From JABSQH01 sp965230015 (lineage in GTDB: Bacteria; Actinomycetota; Acidimicrobiia; Acidimicrobiales; Ilumatobacteraceae), in NCBI GenBank assembly GCA_965230015.1, contig CBDDKF010000020.1, positions 149,090 through 213,089 on the forward strand: DNA of 64,000 bases, in the 5' to 3' direction. The position numbers were made by a program, and so were the translations under genes. Positions 17,345-25,480 of the stretch are shown piece by piece; positions within the stretch are counted from its first letter, which is position 1, and each line of letters begins with the position of its first letter. The notes beneath the pieces were generated by a model. It ran no database searches, was not told the origin of the DNA, and worked only from the letters and a program-made list of their open reading frames with translations.

Positions 17345-18426
17345 GCTCGTCGAACGACATGCGGCCGTCGCCGATCATCGGCTGGCAGACGCCCTCGATC
17401 TGCGCGGTTCTGGTGGTGGTCGTCGCCCTCGTCGCCTCACTCGGACCGACCTCGATCGATCGCACCGTGGTGACCAGTCTCGGGCTGTTGGTGTTCGCGC
17501 TCGGCTTGCATGTGTTCAGCGGGCTTTCGGGCGTGGTGTCGTTCGGTCACATGGGGTTCGCGGTGATCGGTGGCTACGTGACGGCATGGATGACGATCCC
17601 CGACGACACGAAGTCGACCCTGCTCCCAGATGCACCCGCATGGGTACGCGATCTCAACGCCTCGCCATTCGTCGCCATCGTCGCGGCCGGCTGCGTGGCC
17701 GCGATTGCGGCTGCGGTGATGGCCGCACCGCTGATGCGGCTCTCCGGCTTGCCCGCAGGGCTGGCCACCGTGGCGCTGCTGTTCATCGCCGAGAACGTCG
17801 CCCGTGGTTGGCTCGATGCCACGCGCGGGTCGCGCGGACTGGCGGGTGTGCCTGCGACGACCACCCGCGACCGCATGCTCATTGCTGCGGTACTCGCCTT
17901 GTTTGCGATCTGGATCTTCCAGCGCTCGCGCTACGGCGTCAGGTTGAGAGCATCGAGCGAGGACGAGCGAGCATCTGAGGCGCTCGGAGTGAACGTGCGC
18001 CGCGAACGGTCGTTGGCGTTCGTGTTCTCGGCGTTCGTGACCGGCGTTGCAGCATCGCTCTATGTGCAGTTCCTCGGCACGATGACGCCGGGCCTGTTCT
18101 TCATCGACCTCACCTTCGTCGTCATCTCGATGGTGGTGCTCGGCGGTATCGGTTCGATGTCGGGTGCGGTCATCGGCTGCATCATCGTGTCGACGCTCAC
18201 CGAGCTGCTGCGCCGCGCCGAGGCCGGCTCGCTGTTCGGCCTGTCGATCCCGGAACGCCCTGGCCTGACCAACCTGGGTATCGCGTTCGTGCTGGTCGTC
18301 GGGCTGCTGGTGCGGCCAAACGGAATCATGAACGGTCGCGAGTTCCGCCTCCGACGGCCGCGCCGTCGAGCGACGCCCGAACGTCCTGCGAATGATCGCA
18401 ACGACGAGCCAGCACAGGTCACCTGA
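17341..18426 (+). CDS. Branched-chain-type ABC transporter permease (LivM type)
   Basis: Second permease, 361 residues from the GTG overlapping the LivH-type stop. LivM hallmarks are GLHVFSGLSGVVSFGHMGFAVIGGYV, the coupling segment RASSEDERASEALGVNVRRE and GGIGSMSGAVIGC. The C-terminal tail is cytoplasmic and Arg-rich. Longer upstream readings overlap LivH in another frame and are not credible. The gene ends nine bases before palindrome C, so the HyuA/HyuB genes may have their own regulated promoter as well as read-through. Confidence 0.93.
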   Translation: MSSSNDMRPSPIIGWQTPSICAVLVVVVALVASLGPTSIDRTVVTSLGLLVFALGLHVFSGLSGVVSFGHMGFAVIGGYVTAWMTIPDDTKSTLLPDAPAWVRDLNASPFVAIVAAGCVAAIAAAVMAAPLMRLSGLPAGLATVALLFIAENVARGWLDATRGSRGLAGVPATTTRDRMLIAAVLALFAIWIFQRSRYGVRLRASSEDERASEALGVNVRRERSLAFVFSAFVTGVAASLYVQFLGTMTPGLFFIDLTFVVISMVVLGGIGSMSGAVIGCIIVSTLTELLRRAEAGSLFGLSIPERPGLTNLGIAFVLVVGLLVRPNGIMNGREFRLRRPRRRATPERPANDRNDEPAQVT

Positions 18427-18434
18427 GCACGCGC

Positions 18435-18448
18435 AGGACAGGTGTCCT
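18435..18448. promoter_or_regulatory. Shared palindrome, site C (AGGACA-GG-TGTCCT)
   Basis: Perfect 6-2-6 inverted repeat nine bases after the LivM stop and 106 bases before the HyuA-like start, followed by TTCG exactly as in site B. It is the third copy of the element in 7.1 kb. Confidence 0.78.
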
Positions 18449-18553
18449 TTCGACCACACGTGCGACGATGCTCGGATGGTCGAATGCAGGGGTTGGATCG
18501 AGTCGCATCGCATCACCAGGCCTGGATGGCGTCGTTCGACACGGGGGTGACCG

Positions 18554-20668
18554 ATGTATCGCGTGTCCGCTGACGTCGGCGGTACGTTCACCGATGTCGT
18601 CATCGCCGACGATCAGGGAACACTCACCCTCGGTAAGGCACTCACCACTCCCGAGCGCAGCTATCGGGGCTTTCGCGCCGGTTTGGAGAACGCCGCCGAG
18701 TCGCTCGGCGTGTCGGCCGACGAGGTGCTGCGCGGATGCAACGTGCTCATCTACGGCACCACCAGGTCGACCAACGCAATCGTCGAGGGCAAGGTTGCCA
18801 AGACAGCGTTTCTGACCACCGAAGGGTTCCCAAACATCTTGCACTACCGGCAGGGTGGCAAGGAGGGCGTGTTCGACCTGAGCAACGACCCGATCCCCCC
18901 ATACGTTCCGCGCAAGTACACGTTCGAGATACCTGAACGGATCAACGCCGAAGGTGGCGTCGAGCGGGAACTCGACGAGGCCGCCGTGGCCGACACGATC
19001 GAACGGCTGCGCGCGTTGGACGTCGAAGCGGTTGCGGTCTGCCTGCTCTGGTCGACGGTCAACAACCACCACGAAGAGCGCATCGCCGCGCTGCTCGAGT
19101 CGTTGCTGCCCGACGTGCCGTTCACCCTGTCGAGCAGGCTCAATCCGATCATCCGCGAGTACCCGCGGGCCTCGTCGACGTGCATCGACGCATCGCTGAA
19201 GCCGCTGATGCAAGCCCACCTACGCGACCTCGACTCGGACCTCCAGACCGCCGGGTTCGACGGTCAGCTCTTCGTGAGCGCATCGACGGGTGGCGTGATG
19301 CATGCCGACGAGATCATCGAGCGGCCGATTCTGTCGGTGAAGTCGGGCCCGGCGATGGCGCCACTCGCCAGCCTGGCCTACTCGCGCGAAGAGGACACCG
19401 GCGACGACATCATCGTGTGCGACACCGGCGGAACGACGTTCGACGTGAGCCTCGTGCGCAGCGGCGCCGTGAAGTACTCGCGCGAAACGTGGCTCAGAGG
19501 AAAGTGGGTGGGCCACAACCTGGGAATGTCGACCGTCGACGTTCGCAGCATCGGTGCCGGAGGCGGCTCGATTGCATGGGTCGATCAGGGCGGTCTGCTG
19601 CGCGTCGGTCCGCAGAGCGCAGGGTCGGTCCCGGGTCCGGCGTGCTACGGACGCGGTGGAACCGAGGCCACCGTGACCGATGCAGCCGTTGCGCTCGGCT
19701 TCATCGATCCGGAGCAGTTCCTCGGAGGGCGAATGCAGCTCGACGTCGCAGCCGCCGACGACGCGATCGATCGCCTTGCTGAGCAACTCGGGATGCGTCG
19801 CGACGACACAGCCCTCGGAATCATCAAGCTGGCGAACGAGCAAATGATCTCCGCCATTCGTGAGGTCACCGTGAACGATGGCATCAACCCTCGCGACAGC
19901 ATCATCGTTGCCGGCGGCGGCGCAGCTGGACTGAACATCTTGCCGATCGCCGAGGCGCTCGGCTGCCAGCGCGTGCTCGTCCCCCGAACTGCCGGCGGGC
20001 TGAGTGCATGCGGAGCGCACTACTCCGACATCGTGATGGACTTCGCCGCAAGCTGCTACGCCCGATCGAACGAGTTCGACTTCGCCTCGGTCAACAAGAC
20101 ACTCGCCCACCTCCGGTCGTCGGCAAGCGCGTTCGGCCGTGACCTGGCCAAACACGACATCGACTCGTTCGCGCTATCGGTGTTCGCCGAGGCTCGGTAC
20201 GTAGGTCAACAGTGGGAGATCGAGATTCCGCTCGACGTTCCTGGCGACCTCGACGAAGGCGACATCGGCGGGATCGTGTCAACCTTCCACGACACGCACC
20301 AGCGGCTGTACTCGGTGACCGAGCCGAACAGCGAGGTCGAGTGCATCAATTGGAAGGTACGGATCACGGCCCCGCTTCCGTCGCCGGCCGCGACCACCAT
20401 CGAGACGCAGCTCGACGAAGGTCAGCGACGCTCGACGTCGGCGTACTTCGGAGGGTCGGGACGTCAGGACGCAGCGGTCTACTTCGGGGCGCAGCTCGCG
20501 CCCGGTGCCGTCGTCGATGGTCCGGCGATCATCGAAGAGCCAACGACCACCATCGTGGTGTACCCGGGCCACGCCGCAACACTCACGTCGCACGGCCACT
20601 ACCTACTCGACACCGGATCAGGGTCGTCGGGCACCGATCTCACCAACTCGACCGAGGAGGCATCGTGA
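18554..20668 (+). CDS. Hydantoinase A / ketone carboxylase beta-like subunit (HyuA family)
   Basis: 704-residue ATP-dependent subunit of the hydantoinase/oxoprolinase/acetone-carboxylase superfamily. Visible are the N-terminal actin-like nucleotide motif VSADVGGTFTDVV, YGTTRSTNAIVEG, the second nucleotide region VCDTGGTTFDVSLV, RSIGAGGGSIAWVD and PGPACYGRGGTEATVTDAAV. In characterised relatives this subunit uses ATP to activate a hydantoin, 5-oxoproline, acetone or acetophenone. Coupled to the B subunit by GTGA. With CoA-ligase and thiolase genes in the same putative regulon, a ketone-carboxylation role (beta-keto acid then CoA ester then thiolysis) is attractive but unproven. Confidence 0.88.
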   Translation: MYRVSADVGGTFTDVVIADDQGTLTLGKALTTPERSYRGFRAGLENAAESLGVSADEVLRGCNVLIYGTTRSTNAIVEGKVAKTAFLTTEGFPNILHYRQGGKEGVFDLSNDPIPPYVPRKYTFEIPERINAEGGVERELDEAAVADTIERLRALDVEAVAVCLLWSTVNNHHEERIAALLESLLPDVPFTLSSRLNPIIREYPRASSTCIDASLKPLMQAHLRDLDSDLQTAGFDGQLFVSASTGGVMHADEIIERPILSVKSGPAMAPLASLAYSREEDTGDDIIVCDTGGTTFDVSLVRSGAVKYSRETWLRGKWVGHNLGMSTVDVRSIGAGGGSIAWVDQGGLLRVGPQSAGSVPGPACYGRGGTEATVTDAAVALGFIDPEQFLGGRMQLDVAAADDAIDRLAEQLGMRRDDTALGIIKLANEQMISAIREVTVNDGINPRDSIIVAGGGAAGLNILPIAEALGCQRVLVPRTAGGLSACGAHYSDIVMDFAASCYARSNEFDFASVNKTLAHLRSSASAFGRDLAKHDIDSFALSVFAEARYVGQQWEIEIPLDVPGDLDEGDIGGIVSTFHDTHQRLYSVTEPNSEVECINWKVRITAPLPSPAATTIETQLDEGQRRSTSAYFGGSGRQDAAVYFGAQLAPGAVVDGPAIIEEPTTTIVVYPGHAATLTSHGHYLLDTGSGSSGTDLTNSTEEAS

Positions 20669-22491
20669 CCGCCACGATCGACTCATCAACCGACACGAAC
20701 GCCACGGCCGCCACGACAGTGCGTGAGCTCGATCCGATCGAGCTCGCCGTGATGGCCAGCCGCATGGAAGCGATCGTCCGCGAGATGACCAACACCGTGA
20801 TCTTGACCGCACGTTCGTCGGTGATCGGACTGGCGCGCGACATGTCGTGTTCGATCCTCACACCCGACTGCGAGTTGATCGCCGCGGCTGAGGGCCTGCC
20901 CATCCACATCTATGCGTCGACCCTGCAGGCGCGGTCGATGCATCGTCGGCACCCCGACTTCGCCGAAGGCGACGCGTTCTTGCACAACGACCCGTACGAC
21001 GGCGGCACCCATCCGGCCGATCATGCGATCATCGTTCCGGTCTTCTGGGAAGGTGTGCACCGAGCGACCGTGGTCGTCACGTGTCACCAGGCCGACGTAG
21101 GCAACGCACTACCAACCACCTACATGGCAGGCGCCAAGGACGTGTACGAGGAAGGTGCGCTGATCTTCCCCTGCGTGAAGGTGCAGTCCCAGTACGAAGA
21201 GAACCAGGACATCATCAACATGTGCCGCCGGCGGATCCGTGTGCCGGAGATCTGGTACGGCGATCACACCGCCGCGGTGGGCGCCGCGCGTGTCGGCGAG
21301 AAGCGGCTCAAGGAGTACTTCGATCAGTACGGGTCGGCGCAGGTCGAGAACTTCGTCGACGCCTGGTTCGACTACTCCGAACGACGAACTCGGCAGGCGA
21401 TCCGCAGCGGATACAGCAGCGGCGAGGTCACCGTCGAGGCCGGCCACGATCCGGTCGGCGACCTGCTCCCAGAGGGCATCAACGTCAAGGCGACGTACGT
21501 GATCGACGCCGAACAAGGATCGATCACCGTCGACCAGACCGACAATCCCGACTGCCTCGACGCCGGACTGAACCTGACAGAGGCGACGGCGACGATGGGC
21601 ACGATGCAGGGCATCTTCAACTGTCTCGACGACGTGCCGCTCAACTCGGGCACGCTGCGCTGTGTCGACGTCGTGCTCCGTGAGAACTGCGCATTCGGCA
21701 TCCCGGTGCACCCGCACAGCGCCTCGTGCGCGACGGCTCCCACGGTCGACATCCTGGTCAACATGGCGCAGTACGCGTTCGCCGAGCTCGGCAGCGGTAT
21801 GGCGGAAGGAAACTGGTCGAACTCGGCTGGCGCTGGTGTCGTGTCGGGAACCGATCCGCGGCATGGTGGCCGCGACTACGTCGACCAAGTGTTCCTGATG
21901 GGCGGAGGAGGGCCGGGAACGCCGACCAGCGACGGCCTGACGTACTACCTGATCCCGCCCGGTGCGGGGTTGCTCTACCGAGACAGCGTCGAGATCGACG
22001 AGCAACGGATCCCGTTCCTCGTTCAGTCGATGCGGGTGTTGGAAGACACCGCAGGCGCCGGCGAGTTCCGTGGCGGCCCGGCGACCGAGGTCGTGTACGG
22101 CCCGCGTCTGAACGAGATGACCGTGATCAACATCACGAACGGCCAACGGCGGGTACCGCGTGGCGTGCACGGCGGCGGTGACAGCACGGTCGGCATCAAC
22201 GAGAAGGTCGACGCCGAAGGCGCCGTCGACGTCCAGCCGGCCTTCATGCAGTTGACGCTCGAGCCGGGCGAAGTGGTGCGTGCGGTCGACCAAGGCGGCG
22301 GCGGCTACGGCTATCCGCTCGACCGAGATCCCGAGCGCGTGCTGCGCGACGTCGAGGAGCACTTCGTGTCGGTCGAGGCTGCCGAGTCCGTGTACGGGGT
22401 GGTCATCACCGGGTCGGTGCTCGACGACACCTTGGCGGTGGACACCGACGCGACGGTTGCTCGACGCGCGGCGATGCGAGACGCTGGCTGA
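20665..22491 (+). CDS. Hydantoinase B / ketone carboxylase alpha-like subunit (HyuB family)
   Basis: 608-residue partner of the preceding protein, GTG start overlapping its stop and preceded by GAGGAGG. HyuB-family landmarks are LARDMSCSILTPDCELIAAAEGLPIH, FLHNDPYDGGTHPADHAIIVPVF, CHQADVG and the Gly-rich C-terminus AVDQGGGGYGYPLDRDPERVLRDVEE. Histidines in the HPADH and CHQADVG segments are candidate metal ligands by analogy with acetone carboxylase. The pair alone cannot be assigned to hydantoin, oxoproline or ketone chemistry. The next gene follows two bases later and is probably part of the same enzyme system. Confidence 0.88.
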   Translation: MTATIDSSTDTNATAATTVRELDPIELAVMASRMEAIVREMTNTVILTARSSVIGLARDMSCSILTPDCELIAAAEGLPIHIYASTLQARSMHRRHPDFAEGDAFLHNDPYDGGTHPADHAIIVPVFWEGVHRATVVVTCHQADVGNALPTTYMAGAKDVYEEGALIFPCVKVQSQYEENQDIINMCRRRIRVPEIWYGDHTAAVGAARVGEKRLKEYFDQYGSAQVENFVDAWFDYSERRTRQAIRSGYSSGEVTVEAGHDPVGDLLPEGINVKATYVIDAEQGSITVDQTDNPDCLDAGLNLTEATATMGTMQGIFNCLDDVPLNSGTLRCVDVVLRENCAFGIPVHPHSASCATAPTVDILVNMAQYAFAELGSGMAEGNWSNSAGAGVVSGTDPRHGGRDYVDQVFLMGGGGPGTPTSDGLTYYLIPPGAGLLYRDSVEIDEQRIPFLVQSMRVLEDTAGAGEFRGGPATEVVYGPRLNEMTVINITNGQRRVPRGVHGGGDSTVGINEKVDAEGAVDVQPAFMQLTLEPGEVVRAVDQGGGGYGYPLDRDPERVLRDVEEHFVSVEAAESVYGVVITGSVLDDTLAVDTDATVARRAAMRDAG

Positions 22492-22493
22492 CG

Positions 22494-23624
22494 ATGACGA
22501 GAACCGGCCGGGACTACTACGCTGCATTGGCCTCTCGCGAGCGGCCGCAGTCCGGCCCTGCGGCCGACGCGGCAGCGATGCGCCGGCTGCGCGAACTCGA
22601 TGAGTCGTTCGCGCACCGTCCGGTTCCCACTGCGGCTCGTGCCGATCACGCGGAGTACTTCGAGCTGCCACTGCCGATGGACCGACGGCTGTACATCGGC
22701 CAGTTCTTCACCGCACGCGGACTCGAGTCCGGAATCGAGGTCTTCCCGTATCCGATCCTCGACTGGAACTTCGTACACCCTGAAGTGCAGTACTGCACTG
22801 GCGGCGTGACGCCCGCACACGCGGTCCAGTCCGACGGTGTGAGCGTCGCGACCGTGCTGCGCCCGGGGTCGGTGTACGTGATTCCTGCTGGATGCGAGAT
22901 GAACTGGGAACCGCCGCCGGTCGGTACTGCGGCGCCGCACGCCAACATCTACGCGATGAACGGGCCCGTCTATTACGACGAGCTCCACCTCGCACGGATG
23001 ATCTCGCTCGGGCTCATCGACGGCGCGCCAACCGACGTTCCGGGTGTGCCGGACCTCACGCTGCGCGATGTGAGCGATCAGGTCGAGATACGCGACTGGT
23101 CGCAGCTCCTGGACGTTGACGGTGCGCAGGATCGCCAGCTGCCGTCGTGGCTGCGCAATGGCTGGCATCGCCGCCGGGAAACCCGCCTCCTCGACTACCA
23201 CGAGGGCCTTCATCGGTTCGTCGCCAGTGGACCAAGCCGTACTGCAGACGAGTTCCTCAGCTGGGATCGGGGTCGGCGCGCATGTCGCGTGTCGCCCATC
23301 CTCGCCGAGCCGATCGCGGCGGTCACCGACTGCTGGCTACCTGCGGGATTCTTCTCGATGCTTGCGGAGAGCGAGCTGTGGCACGTTCTCGACGGGTCAG
23401 CACTGATCCGCCAGTCGATTCCTGCGTTGCACTACGACACGGTCGATCTCGCTGTCGAGCCGGGGATGGCGCTCAGCGTTGCCGGCGGCGCCAACGTGGA
23501 AGTAGTCGACGCCGACGAGCGGTTCGTCGTGCGACGGCTGGCCGCGTCGTGCGCCCACAACCACCACGTCGACATGATGGAACGGCAACTCATCGACGAC
23601 GGCATCGACACCTCGGTCGGCTGA
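22494..23624 (+). CDS. Unknown 376-residue protein linked to HyuA/HyuB
   Basis: I do not recognise this family. It is soluble with no signal peptide or membrane helix. Two stretches have the beta-strand pattern of cupin-like barrels: LRPGSVYVIPAGCEMNWEPPP (about residues 122-142), and WHVLDGSALIRQSIPALHYDTVDLAVEPGMALSVAGGANVEVV (about 295-340). The middle is Asp/Arg-rich (LLDYHEGLHRF). It begins two bases after the HyuB stop, a spacing that strongly suggests co-translation, so a third subunit or accessory of the A/B enzyme, comparable to the small gamma subunits of acetone carboxylases but larger and unrelated by eye, is a reasonable hypothesis. Confidence 0.82.
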   Translation: MTRTGRDYYAALASRERPQSGPAADAAAMRRLRELDESFAHRPVPTAARADHAEYFELPLPMDRRLYIGQFFTARGLESGIEVFPYPILDWNFVHPEVQYCTGGVTPAHAVQSDGVSVATVLRPGSVYVIPAGCEMNWEPPPVGTAAPHANIYAMNGPVYYDELHLARMISLGLIDGAPTDVPGVPDLTLRDVSDQVEIRDWSQLLDVDGAQDRQLPSWLRNGWHRRRETRLLDYHEGLHRFVASGPSRTADEFLSWDRGRRACRVSPILAEPIAAVTDCWLPAGFFSMLAESELWHVLDGSALIRQSIPALHYDTVDLAVEPGMALSVAGGANVEVVDADERFVVRRLAASCAHNHHVDMMERQLIDDGIDTSVG

Positions 23625-23678
23625 CGGCCAGCCGCTGGAGCGCTCCGCACCCGTTCACCCAACCGAAAGGACCACCCG

Positions 23679-24119
23679 ATGTCGAAACGTCTGCTGCTCT
23701 TGACGTACAACCTCCGTCGTGGAACCGACCTCGCGGAGTACGACAACTTCATGCGCGACGTTGACTATCCCGTGTTCCGTGCCCGGCCAGAGGTTCGCAG
23801 CTACCACGGCTACCACATCGTTGGTGACGGCCAAGGCGACCCAGGGTTCCGCCACTTCGACCTCCTCGAAGTCGACGACTTCGCCGACGCCGACAAGATC
23901 TTCGGACATCCCGACGTTGCCGCCCACGCAGGTTCGTGGGTCGAGCGCTGGTCGGAACACGGCCCCCGACGCACCGCCCGAGATGAACTTCGGCATGAGC
24001 TTCTGCGAACGGATCGAAGAAGCCGACTAGCACTCGCCTGGCGCTGTCACGGTGGTGTCAGACACCACCGTTACAGGGTCACTCGAGCGCGGCGGCTAAG
24101 CGTTCGAGCGTCCCGCTGA
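23679..24119 (+). CDS. Small dimeric alpha/beta-barrel protein (REDY/HapK-like), probably frameshifted at its end
   Basis: Starts at ATG behind GAAAGGA, 54 bases after the unknown protein. Residues 1-94 (SKRLLLLTYNLRRGTDLAEYDNFMRDVDYPVFRARPEVRSYHGYH and onward) look like a ferredoxin-like alpha/beta barrel of the EthD/REDY type, often about 105-115 residues. After GPR the frame turns Arg-rich and runs through a terminator hairpin into the convergent gene. Removing one C from a CCCCC run at 23963-23967 restores a sensible end, DAPPEMNFGMSFCERIEEAD, stopping at 24030. The native product is therefore probably 116 residues ending at 24030. Role unknown; likely an accessory of the HyuA/B pathway. 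Confidence 0.72.
   Translation: MSKRLLLLTYNLRRGTDLAEYDNFMRDVDYPVFRARPEVRSYHGYHIVGDGQGDPGFRHFDLLEVDDFADADKIFGHPDVAAHAGSWVERWSEHGPRRTARDELRHELLRTDRRSRLALAWRCHGGVRHHRYRVTRARRLSVRASR
23963..23967 (+). other. Probable one-base frameshift in a C5 run
   Basis: The run of five C's marks the point where the 23679 gene leaves its conserved frame. Four C's would give a product ending at 24030, before the hairpin at 24044. Sequencing error and real mutation cannot be told apart here. Confidence 0.6.
24044..24076. terminator. Long inverted repeat between convergent genes, probable bidirectional terminator
   Basis: Sixteen-base arms (24044-24059 and 24061-24076) around a single A, with one mismatch: CTGTCACGGTGGTGTC pairs with GACACCACCGTTACAG. 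It lies 14 bases after the restored stop at 24030 and 3 bases after the end of the convergent SRPBCC gene. There is no T-tract on either side. Confidence 0.65.
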
Positions 24120-24534
24120 TCGTTTCGCGGTTGCGCTCTGTCCGATCGTCGATTCCCGAGATCTTGGCGCTCATCTCCATCGCCTCGTCCGGGCGGAAGT
24201 CGTCGGCCCACTCGGTCACTCGTGACCCGGTGTCGGTGGGCTCGATGTCGTAACCCCATGTGGAGTAGTGGAAGTCGTACATCGAGCACTCGAAGGCGAA
24301 CGCCCGACCCGGATCGGCAGCGACCACCTTGCCCTGGGTGATCCACTCGTTGGCGCCATTGCGATTGTGCCCCTCGAAGGTGGCGCCGACGACCGGCTTG
24401 GTGGCGCCGTCGGTCCACTCGCAGTGGTGGCACTCGATCGACCACTCGCCCATGCGGGTCACATCGGAGATCGCGGCGTACACCGCGTCGGGTGACGCGG
24501 CGATGTCGCGGGAGATTTCGACTCGGCGACTCAC
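24079..24534 (-). CDS. SRPBCC family protein (START/Bet v1-like)
   Basis: 151-residue protein from a GTG that overlaps the stop of the TauD-type gene (GTGA). The pattern ISRDIAASPDAVYAAISDVTRMGEWSIECHHCEW and the later EGHNRNGANEWITQGKVVAADPGRAFAFE are typical of polyketide-cyclase/SRPBCC domains, which form a hydrophobic cavity for lipid-like ligands. Some members act on polyketides or as ring-hydroxylase-linked proteins, but no activity can be read here. Co-transcribed with the dioxygenase gene and ending at the hairpin shared with the HyuA/B operon. Confidence 0.88.
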   Translation of the reverse strand: MSRRVEISRDIAASPDAVYAAISDVTRMGEWSIECHHCEWTDGATKPVVGATFEGHNRNGANEWITQGKVVAADPGRAFAFECSMYDFHYSTWGYDIEPTDTGSRVTEWADDFRPDEAMEMSAKISGIDDRTERNRETISGTLERLAAALE

Positions 24535-25427
24535 GACGCTGCGTTCCTTTGGGCCTTGAGCTGCTTGCGCATCGGCGTGTCTCGCCAGTAGCGGGCCGTC
24601 TTTGCGCCGTACGGCTCCCATCTGCTGGGTGACGCGGCTTCGGGCTTGTCGCCCATCACCGTGACTCGTTGGATCACCCGCGTTTCGGTGAAGTCGTCGA
24701 GCACGTAGTGCTGGGTGCACCGGTTGTCCCACATCGCCACCGTGCCCGAGGCCCACTGATAGCGCACGGTGAAGCGTGGCTCGTGAGTCCATCGGCAGAG
24801 ATGGTCGAGCAGCATCCGCGACTCGGCGTCGCTCAGCTCGACGATCCGCCGGGTGAAGTGTTCGTTGACGAACAGCGATCGCCGGCCGGTGTCGGGATGC
24901 ACCCGCACCACCGGGTGGATGTAGGTCTGCTCGGCGTGAAGGTGTGGTCCGGCATCGTGCAGTGCGGTGAGGCCGTCGCACAGGTCGCGCAGCGGCGGCG
25001 ACAGCTCGTCGTATGCCTTGGCGGCGTTGGCCCACATCGTGTCGCCGCCCACCGACGGACAGTCGCGCATCTGCAAGATGGCGAACCGCGACGGCTGTTG
25101 CTGGAAGCTGATGTCGCTGTGCCACTCGTCGGCCACCGCGCCCTGCCCGCCTTCGGCGCGCAGCTCGAAGAACTCCGGGCGTTCGGCGTCGAACGACAGG
25201 TTGGGGTGGGATTCGAGCTCGCCAAAGTGCCGTCCGAAGGCGATGTGCTCGTCGGGCGAGAGGTGCTGGTCGGGGAAGAACAGCACCATGTTGTCGAGCA
25301 GGAGCTGATACAGATCGGTGGCGTCGCGCTCGGTGGCGTCGGCCAACGACAGGCCGCGCACCTCGGCACCCAATGACCCCGAGAGCCGGCGTACGTCGAG
25401 ATCCGGTCTGGCTGGAGCGTCGGTCAT
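24531..25427 (-). CDS. TauD/TfdA family Fe(II)/2-oxoglutarate-dependent dioxygenase
   Basis: 298-residue cytoplasmic oxygenase. The iron-binding triad is intact: EWHSD supplies H103 and D105, and NRCTQHYVLDD supplies H240; R250 or R254 in TETRVIQRV would bind 2-oxoglutarate. The N-terminal GSLGAEVRGLSL and FFPDQHLSPDEHIAFGRHFG are characteristic. Substrates in this family include taurine, sulfonates, alkyl sulfates and aryloxyalkanoates, so the exact one is open. First gene of a two-gene leftward unit with the SRPBCC protein. Confidence 0.92.
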   Translation of the reverse strand: MTDAPARPDLDVRRLSGSLGAEVRGLSLADATERDATDLYQLLLDNMVLFFPDQHLSPDEHIAFGRHFGELESHPNLSFDAERPEFFELRAEGGQGAVADEWHSDISFQQQPSRFAILQMRDCPSVGGDTMWANAAKAYDELSPPLRDLCDGLTALHDAGPHLHAEQTYIHPVVRVHPDTGRRSLFVNEHFTRRIVELSDAESRMLLDHLCRWTHEPRFTVRYQWASGTVAMWDNRCTQHYVLDDFTETRVIQRVTVMGDKPEAASPSRWEPYGAKTARYWRDTPMRKQLKAQRNAAS

Positions 25428-25456
25428 GCTGTCACGGTAGGCGGTGCGACGGCCGC

Positions 25457-25480
25457 GGTGTCACCCGGGGTGTCACCCGG
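25457..25480. repeat. Tandem 12-base duplication at the DUF2332 stop
   Basis: Two perfect head-to-tail copies of GGTGTCACCCGG just beyond the 3' end of the DUF2332 gene and upstream of the TauD-type gene. On the minus strand each copy carries the same CCGGGTGA, so each presents an in-frame stop. Probably replication slippage; a regulatory role is not evident. Confidence 0.6.
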
